A stretch of 35,300 bases of DNA from Eubacterium sp. (GTDB taxonomy: Bacteria > Bacillota > Clostridia > Lachnospirales > Lachnospiraceae), in the NCBI GenBank assembly GCA_022796875.1, contig JAAWJJ010000041.1, forward strand, positions 1 through 35,300. Reading direction: 5' to 3'. Within the stretch, counting starts at the first letter, position 1; each line of letters opens with the position of its first letter. The position numbers and the translations under genes were made by a program. Below the pieces are notes generated by a model that worked only from the letters and a program-made list of their open reading frames with translations, was not told the origin of the DNA and ran no database searches. Of the stretch, positions 29,733 to 35,300 are shown in pieces.

Positions 29733-31001
29733 ATGAAAGCAAGGCAATCCTATGTTGTAGTGAAATACAACGAAAAAGACATTACAAAGACAATAACGGA
29801 TTACATAGAATCTTTCCAGTATGTGGACAATGCTTCCGGAAAAGCCGACACGGTACAGTTAAAGCTGAATGACCGAAGCGGAAAATGGTCCGGAAGCTGG
29901 ATCCCCGTCCAGGGCGATAATGTCCGGACGACGATCCGGCTTACAAACTGGAGTTCCGACGGGGACAACCGGAAATATAACTGCGGTTTTTTCCTGATTG
30001 ACGATCTGGAATTTTCCGGCCCGCCGTCGGTCGCTTCGGTTGGCGGGATTGCAACGCCGATCCAGAACGATTTTAACGTAACGCAAAAATCCAAAACATG
30101 GAAAATGACGACGGTAAAAGGAATCTTACAGGAGATTGCACAGGCCGCCGGGGTGGGACTGTATTTTTCCGGCCAGGATTATCCGATTGACGAACTGGAA
30201 CAATCCAACAAAACAAACCAGTCGTTCGCGTTTGATTTGTGTTCGTCGTATAATCTTGCCATGAAACTTTATAACCGGAAAATCGTTGTATTTGACCAGA
30301 CAGAATATGAAAGCAAAAAAGCCAGCCTGACAATAAAGAAAAGCCAGGTTGACAGCTGGAGCATAAAAAAGAAAATGACGCGGGCGTATGACGGGGTACA
30401 GATCAGCTATACAGATTCTAACAAGGATAATACATTGACATATCAATATCTGATCGGTCCCGGAAAACGGATCCTGAAACTGAACGAATCGGCAGAGAGC
30501 CTTCAGGACGCGGAAATAAAAGCAAAAGCGAAACTTTTAGAACATAACAGGGCCTGCCAGACTGCAAGAATAAAACTGAAAGGCGATACAAAATTTGTCG
30601 CCAGCAAGTGCTGCAACCTGAAAGGCTTCGGGAAGCTGGACGGGAAATATTATATCGATTCCGTCACGCATGATAAAGATCCGGGAGGCGGATATCATTG
30701 TTCGCTGGAAATGCACTTGTGTATAGTGATAAAAGGCGTTAACGTTGCGAAACTGGATTCCGAATATATGGTCAGAAAGGCGTCTGCATCCGGAACTGCA
30801 GCAACGGGAAAGGAATATACCGTTGTTTCCGGTGATACGTTGTGGAAAATCAGTACAAATAAATTGGGTACCGGAACGAAGTACATGCAGATCTATCATG
30901 CAAATTCCGAAACCATTGAATCGGCAGCAAATGCAAACGGGCGGTCGTCGTCCGGTAACGGACACTGGATCTATCCCGGGACCGTGCTGAATATTCCGTA
31001 A
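29733..31001 (+). CDS. Baseplate hub protein, gpD-like, with C-terminal LysM
   Basis: 422 residues starting three bases after X. 'VVVKYNEKDITKTITDYIESFQYVDNASGKADTVQLKLNDR' is the N-terminal barrel of Phage_GPD/hub proteins (gp27-like). The middle has 'WKMTTVKGILQEIAQAAG' and 'DSWSIKKKMTRAYDGVQISY'. The final 50 residues are a LysM domain (YTVVSGDTLWKISTNKLG … WIYPGTVLNIP), which would hold the hub to peptidoglycan. In P2, the D protein forms the hub under the tube. The LysM addition is typical of Gram-positive phages. Confidence 0.9.
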   Translation: MKARQSYVVVKYNEKDITKTITDYIESFQYVDNASGKADTVQLKLNDRSGKWSGSWIPVQGDNVRTTIRLTNWSSDGDNRKYNCGFFLIDDLEFSGPPSVASVGGIATPIQNDFNVTQKSKTWKMTTVKGILQEIAQAAGVGLYFSGQDYPIDELEQSNKTNQSFAFDLCSSYNLAMKLYNRKIVVFDQTEYESKKASLTIKKSQVDSWSIKKKMTRAYDGVQISYTDSNKDNTLTYQYLIGPGKRILKLNESAESLQDAEIKAKAKLLEHNRACQTARIKLKGDTKFVASKCCNLKGFGKLDGKYYIDSVTHDKDPGGGYHCSLEMHLCIVIKGVNVAKLDSEYMVRKASASGTAATGKEYTVVSGDTLWKISTNKLGTGTKYMQIYHANSETIESAANANGRSSSGNGHWIYPGTVLNIP

Positions 31002-31015
31002 AGGGGGGGGAGAGA

Positions 31016-31474
31016 ATGGCCAACGTAATAAGGGCCGGTTATATATCGGCCGTGAACTATCAGGACGGAACCGCGCAGGTCGTCTATAAAGACCGGGACA
31101 ATTCCGTTTCCCCTTATATGCCGGTGTGGTCAAATGAGTATAATATGCCTGATATCGATACGCTTGTTTATGTGATACATCTTCAGAACGGCGGCACAAG
31201 GGGGATGATATTGGTTCCGCCGTATACGGAGAATCACCGGCCCGCGGAAGGGAAAAAAGGAATCTGGCGGAAAGATTTCGGCGACGGTTCCTATATCCGT
31301 TATGACTATGAAAGCCGGCACATGGATATTGTTGTATCTTCCCTGCACGCCGAAACTCTTGAAATCAGCGGCAATTTGACCGTTGACGGGGGAATAATGG
31401 CAAAGACGATAAACACAACCGGGAACGTCCATATCGGCGGCAATTTGACCGTTGACGGGAATTATCCGGGATAG
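31016..31474 (+). CDS. Baseplate spike protein V-like
   Basis: 152 residues, AAAGGGGGGG upstream. 'RAGYISAVNYQDGTAQVVYKDRDNSVSPYMPVWS' is the OB-fold of gpV/gp45-type puncturing spikes. After residue 120 the sequence becomes a short repetitive beta region: GNLTVDGG and GNLTVDGN, with a 22-bp identical DNA repeat at 31369-31390 and 31438-31459. The repeats suggest a trimeric beta-helix needle. No lysozyme domain is present. Confidence 0.85.
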   Translation: MANVIRAGYISAVNYQDGTAQVVYKDRDNSVSPYMPVWSNEYNMPDIDTLVYVIHLQNGGTRGMILVPPYTENHRPAEGKKGIWRKDFGDGSYIRYDYESRHMDIVVSSLHAETLEISGNLTVDGGIMAKTINTTGNVHIGGNLTVDGNYPG

Positions 31475-31488
31475 AAAGGCGGGGAACA

Positions 31489-31956
31489 ATGGGAACCTTA
31501 AAATCAAAAAGGGTTGAAAGGGTGGTAAAGGAACCACTTGCGAAACCAAAAAAGAAAACAAAGAATATAATCGGTTATTTCGGGGAAGTGATATTTGAAA
31601 CGAACGATAGCCGTATTTGCACGTTTAACAACATGAAACGAACGATTTCGGCTTCTTATTCCGAACATAAGCGATACAAAAAGAAACCGCAGCGGGAATT
31701 TGAGGGGCCGCAGAACCAAAGCGTTTCTTTTAAAATGAAAATCGTCGCAGGCTATGGCGTAAAACCCTGGAAGATGCTCCACAAGGTGGCGCTTTACTGC
31801 GAACAGGGGAAAGTTTGCCCGTTTGTTATTGGCGGCCATAAGGTGGGCGGCGGGAAATGGACAATCGACAGCATAGACGCAGATTACCTGGAAGTATGGA
31901 ACCGGGGCGAGCTTGTTGCGGTCGAAATTTCCGTAACGGCTACAGAATACCGATAA
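31489..31956 (+). CDS. Tail protein U-like
   Basis: 155 residues, GAAAGGCGGGG upstream. 'IIGYFGEVIFETNDSRICTFNNMKRTISASYSEHKRYKKKPQREFEGP' and 'VAGYGVKPWKMLHKVALYCEQGKVCPFVIGGHKVGGGKWTIDSI' match the Phage_P2_GpU family, which takes part in tail completion. It sits between spike and W instead of near the tape measure, as often in Firmicutes phages. Confidence 0.88.
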   Translation: MGTLKSKRVERVVKEPLAKPKKKTKNIIGYFGEVIFETNDSRICTFNNMKRTISASYSEHKRYKKKPQREFEGPQNQSVSFKMKIVAGYGVKPWKMLHKVALYCEQGKVCPFVIGGHKVGGGKWTIDSIDADYLEVWNRGELVAVEISVTATEYR

Positions 31957-31968
31957 GGGGGTGTTTCC

Positions 31969-32283
31969 GTGTTGGTGATTGACGGGGTGCAAATCGTTTT
32001 AAACGGGGACTATGAGAGAGAACTTCGGAACGAAATTATTGAAAGGTGCATGTTTCTTTTGACGCTGATAAAAGGGGCGATCCCTATGAACCGTGAAATT
32101 GGCATGGATCCGGATATCATTCCACAGCCGGCCTATATCGCGCAACAGAAATATACGATCAGCGCCATGGAACTGATCGAAGAATTTGAGCCGCGTGCGG
32201 CCGTGGAAGAAATATCGTTCGAAGTATCCGGCGACGCCGGAAATATGATTCCGAAGGTGGTGTTAACGTATAATGGAGAATGA
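31969..32283 (+). CDS. Baseplate wedge protein W (gp25-like)
   Basis: 104 residues from GTG 31969, seven bases after GGGGG. 'LRNEIIERCMFLLTLIKGAIPMNREIGMDPDII' followed by 'AMELIEEFEPRAAVEEISF' is the gp25/GPW core, a lysozyme-like fold without activity that nucleates the sheath on the baseplate. Overlaps the J gene by 11 bases. Confidence 0.85.
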   Translation: MLVIDGVQIVLNGDYERELRNEIIERCMFLLTLIKGAIPMNREIGMDPDIIPQPAYIAQQKYTISAMELIEEFEPRAAVEEISFEVSGDAGNMIPKVVLTYNGE

Positions 32284-33430
32284 AATTCAAAAACTTTATA
32301 ATTTGCCGGAAATTTCTTTCGTAGGGGGAATCACGTACGAAGGGATCCTGAATCAGATGATCGCGGATTATGAAAAATGCTATGAGGAAAATACCGGGCG
32401 GAAAATTGTTTTGCGGCCAGGCGACAAAGAACATATCCATCTGAGGATCAACGCCGGACAATATTTCCAGATGTATCACCGGTTGGATTATGCTGCAAAA
32501 ATGAACCTTTTAAAATATTCAACCGGGGATTTCTTAAAGCACCTTGGGGCGCTGAAAAGGACATTCGTCCAGGAACCGCGCGCGGCCGTATGCACGGCCC
32601 GTTTTACGTTATCAGAGGTCAGGAAAGAAATAATCTATATCCCGAAAGGAACGCGGATAACGGCCGGCGACGGGGTATATTTTGCAACGGATGATTACGC
32701 GGAAATTTCCGCTGGTGATTCCTATGTTGATATAGACTGCACGTGCGAAACGGCCGGAACCACTGGCAACGAGTACGGGCCGGGCCGTCTGGAAATTATT
32801 GTTGATCCGGTTCCATACGTGGAAAGCGTCACGAACATAACAAAAACAGAGGGCGGATCCGGTGAGGAATCCGAAGAGAGTTTCCGGGAACGGATATTTC
32901 TGGCTCCGTCGTCCTATTCTGTAGCAGGGCCGCCGGATGCCTATGAATACTGGGTGAAACAGTTTAATTCCGCTGCAATTGAAGATGTAAAGATATATGA
33001 ACCGCCGGAAGCGGTTGTGGATATCCGGATATTGCTTCTTGGCGGAATCCTGCCGAGCGAAGCATTTTGCTCTGACTGCTTGGAATATTTGAAAGAGCAT
33101 CCTATTGTACCGCTTACAGATCATGTCTTTGTATCGCCGCCGGATGTTGTAGAATACGGACTGAAAGCGACCTACTACATATCGAGGTCAGATATAAGAA
33201 ATATAAATGCAATCAGGGATTCCATAGAATCGGCGAAAGATACTTACCTAAACTGGCAGAAAACAAAGATTGGACGCGATTTGAATCCAGACGCACTGAC
33301 AGAATTTGTTCGCGCCGCCGGTGGCAAAAGAGTTGTCATAGAATCTCCTGTTTTTACAGTAATACCGGAAACGTCGGTTGCAATGGAAACATCCGTTGAA
33401 TTTGTTTATGGAGGCGTGGAAGATGATTAA
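32273..33430 (+). CDS. Baseplate protein J
   Basis: 385 residues starting inside W. 'FLKHLGALKRTFVQEPRAAVCTARFTLSE', 'IYIPKGTRITAGDGVYFATDDYAEI' and 'EGGSGEESEESFRERIFLAPSSYSVAGPPDAYEYWVKQFN' are the diagnostic blocks of the Baseplate_J family (T4 gp6 homologue). It forms the wedge ring of the baseplate. Overlaps the next gene by eight bases. Confidence 0.94.
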   Translation: MENEIQKLYNLPEISFVGGITYEGILNQMIADYEKCYEENTGRKIVLRPGDKEHIHLRINAGQYFQMYHRLDYAAKMNLLKYSTGDFLKHLGALKRTFVQEPRAAVCTARFTLSEVRKEIIYIPKGTRITAGDGVYFATDDYAEISAGDSYVDIDCTCETAGTTGNEYGPGRLEIIVDPVPYVESVTNITKTEGGSGEESEESFRERIFLAPSSYSVAGPPDAYEYWVKQFNSAAIEDVKIYEPPEAVVDIRILLLGGILPSEAFCSDCLEYLKEHPIVPLTDHVFVSPPDVVEYGLKATYYISRSDIRNINAIRDSIESAKDTYLNWQKTKIGRDLNPDALTEFVRAAGGKRVVIESPVFTVIPETSVAMETSVEFVYGGVEDD

Positions 33431-34085
33431 ATTATCAGATTATCAAACACAGAACGCCTTTCCAGGTGAAATGAAAACGCCGGAACGGGTTGCCCTGGCA
33501 TATGCATATGACATGCAGAAAAAAAGGTTCCTGGAACATATGGAGTGCATTTATATCTATGCTGACCTGGAAAAGGTGGCGGATGATAAATTAGATCTTC
33601 TGGCAATCGAAAACCGTGTACTTCTTTACGATCCAGCGGCAGATCCGGAGATAAAAAGGAATTTAATCCGGAATTCTCTTTATTGGTACGTAAAACTGGG
33701 AACGCGGCAGGCCATGGAAGAAATGTTGAATAATGCGCTTCCAGACAACAAATCTAAAGTTATTGAATGGTTTGAGTATGGCGGGAATCCGTTCTTTTTC
33801 AGGGTAGCAGTTGATATAGGTAAGTCCGGCCTTGATTCATGGATGATGCAGGAGATTGTAGAAAAGGTAAAATTGTGTAAAAATGCAAGATCCCGTTGTG
33901 ATGGTATTTTATACCAACTAGGCGTTGGAAAAGCGAAAATTACAGAAATAGCGTATTTACGGTACGGATGCAGCATTAAAATAAAACCGAAGTTGGAAGA
34001 TCATGCGTCAGCAATGACACCGGTAATAGTATCTTCACACATTTTCGAAAATAATGGAATCAGAGTCAAAGCAAAGTTGGAATAG
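33423..34085 (+). CDS. Tail protein I (baseplate wedge)
   Basis: 220 residues from ATG 33423, nine bases after GGAGG; in-frame ATG 33378 lies inside J and lacks a site. 'ERVALAYAYDMQKKRFLEHMECIYIYADLEKVADDKLDLLAIENRVLLYDPAADPEIKRNLIRNSLYWYVKLGTRQAMEEML' is a clear P2 gpI match. It bridges wedge and tail fibre. From the second half of this gene the DNA becomes more AT-rich. Confidence 0.9.
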   Translation: MIKLSDYQTQNAFPGEMKTPERVALAYAYDMQKKRFLEHMECIYIYADLEKVADDKLDLLAIENRVLLYDPAADPEIKRNLIRNSLYWYVKLGTRQAMEEMLNNALPDNKSKVIEWFEYGGNPFFFRVAVDIGKSGLDSWMMQEIVEKVKLCKNARSRCDGILYQLGVGKAKITEIAYLRYGCSIKIKPKLEDHASAMTPVIVSSHIFENNGIRVKAKLE

Positions 34086-34151
34086 AAACAGAGAGAAAGA
34101 ATGTATCAAAAGTATAACTAAAATTAGATTTCAGAAAGGATGATCCCGAAT

Positions 34152-35300
34152 ATGTCAGATTATTATTCCATAGTAACAGAAAAAGGTTTGGAAGAAGTTA
34201 TGAAAGCGGTCAATGAAGAAAGAAAAGTAAATATTGTTTCTTTTGCCGTAGGTGATGGCGGTGGAGCGTATTTTGCGCCGGAAGCATGTATGACAGAATT
34301 GAAAAACGAAACATGGAGAGGTGCAGTAAATTCATGCAAAATCAGTGAGGAAAACGTAAATGTCCTGGTTATTGAAAGTATCATTTCAGCTGATGTCGGC
34401 GGTTTTGTGATACGGGAAATGGCAGTTTTTGATGATAAAGGCAATATGATTGCTATATGTAATACGCCAGACACTCAGAAAGTTAAAGTATCTGACGGTG
34501 TTGTGCATGAATTGCAGCTCAGAATGGAAATTGCTTTAAATAATATAGACAGCATACAGTTAGTTGTAGATCCAAACGTAGTTGTAGCAACGAAAAAAGA
34601 TTTTGAGAAATTGCAGAATGACATGGAGGAAGAGCATTTATTTATCCAACAGCATATTGAAGATAATGAGAATCCACATAAACAGCAAGATGCAATCAAC
34701 ACGGCACTGAGAAGCGCTGAAGCATATTCCAATGATGTGTACCAGCAGTCAACAGGATATACAGATCAAAAGATTGCAGATTTAATCGACGGTGCACCTG
34801 AAACACTCGGCACCCTGAAAGAAGTCGCGGAAGCTTTAACAGAGAATCAGACGGTTATAGAGGCTCTTGACGCGGCGATCGGAAAGAAAGCAAATCAATC
34901 AGAATTTGATACGCATGTGGGCAATAGCACAATTCATGTAACCTCTTCAGAAAAGGACTTATGGAATAACAAACTTGAAAAAACAGGTGATACGCAAAAT
35001 AATATTGTGACATTTACAAGTGGTGATTCTACCGCAGTAAATGAATGGACGGATATTTCTGTTTTAAAAAGTAAAGAAAAGCATAGTTCGCTTTTTGCCA
35101 AAATATCAACTATGTTTAAAAATGTCAGGTATTTGTATAAGATGTTGGGGACTACGGATATTTCGGCGATAAGCGACGGGACAGTAACGGGGGCAATTAG
35201 CGGGTTAAACACGGATTTAAGTAAGCAATTGAAATGCGGCGTTTTGGGTGAAACTATTTCTGGTATTCCTGCAAGAGGAAATAAAACCATAGAATTGAAT
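34152..35300 (+). CDS. Tail fibre / tail-collar protein, 3' end outside the window
   Basis: Open from ATG 34152 to the right edge (383 codons, no stop); AAAGGA lies about 11 bases upstream. Residues 1-150 (SDYYSIVTEKGLEEVMKAVNEERKVNIVSFAVGDGGG…) are the N-terminal tail-collar fibre domain (DUF3751 type) that attaches to gpI. Next come helical and repeat-like parts (HIEDNENPHKQQDAIN; TLGTLKEVAEALTEN). The receptor-binding tip would lie beyond the window. The gene is distinctly more AT-rich than the baseplate genes, as expected for a host-range gene exchanged between phages. Confidence 0.88.
   Translation, partial: MSDYYSIVTEKGLEEVMKAVNEERKVNIVSFAVGDGGGAYFAPEACMTELKNETWRGAVNSCKISEENVNVLVIESIISADVGGFVIREMAVFDDKGNMIAICNTPDTQKVKVSDGVVHELQLRMEIALNNIDSIQLVVDPNVVVATKKDFEKLQNDMEEEHLFIQQHIEDNENPHKQQDAINTALRSAEAYSNDVYQQSTGYTDQKIADLIDGAPETLGTLKEVAEALTENQTVIEALDAAIGKKANQSEFDTHVGNSTIHVTSSEKDLWNNKLEKTGDTQNNIVTFTSGDSTAVNEWTDISVLKSKEKHSSLFAKISTMFKNVRYLYKMLGTTDISAISDGTVTGAISGLNTDLSKQLKCGVLGETISGIPARGNKTIELN

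Overview
This window is part of a temperate-type phage genome (prophage, or a phage-plasmid) of a Firmicutes host, most likely a Clostridia/Lachnospiraceae-like anaerobe. Three things point there: strong AGGAGG/GGGGG ribosome binding sites, a replisome-organizer plus DnaC-type loader replication module, and small phage families (DUF6148, DUF2786, the so-called replication terminator protein) that are typical of Clostridia phages. Every convincing gene is on the + strand. The taxonomic guess is inference; no rRNA or host gene is present.

Layout. (1) 1-1.74 kb: end of an early/DNA-metabolism operon, beginning with a gene that is cut by the window edge and frameshifted. (2) 1.74-3.86 kb: the most interesting locus. 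A small zinc-ribbon gene is followed by ten 10-bp iterons, a winged-helix protein and a tubulin/FtsZ-family GTPase with an intact T7 catalytic loop and a basic tail. This is the architecture of a type III (TubZRC) DNA segregation system. A short helical/basic gene follows. (3) 3.89-6.7 kb: replisome organizer with a probable replication origin inside it, DnaC-like loader, HAD-family protein, DUF2786 protein. (4) 6.7-11.1 kb: accessory region with DNA methyltransferases (one truncated by a deletion), a Gp37/Gp68 radical-SAM-like protein, an ASCH protein and many short unknown genes, partly AT-rich and with visible gene decay. (5) 11.2-12.5 kb: sigma-region-4-like late regulator, an activator-type promoter with tandem 12-bp repeats, a leader terminator, and a catalytic-domain-only tyrosine recombinase. 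(6) 12.9-21.4 kb: lambda-like packaging and head module (Nu1-like and GpA terminase, DUF6148/GpW-like, portal B, ClpP-like protease with scaffold, decoration D, capsid E, FII-like, Z-like). (7) 21.4-35.3 kb: contractile P2/Mu-like tail (terminator, sheath, tube, chaperone with a -1 frameshift, 1596-residue tape measure, X, D, V, U, W, J, I) and a tail fibre running off the right edge.

How it fits together. The head module packages DNA into a lambda-type shell and the tail module builds a long contractile injector. The organizer and loader recruit the host helicase. The tubulin system would pull replicated copies apart if the genome lives as a low-copy plasmid, and the small tyrosine recombinase could then resolve multimers or integrate the genome. 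The plasmid-prophage lifestyle is an inference from gene content. Lysis and repressor genes are not in the window, so the lifestyle cannot be settled here.
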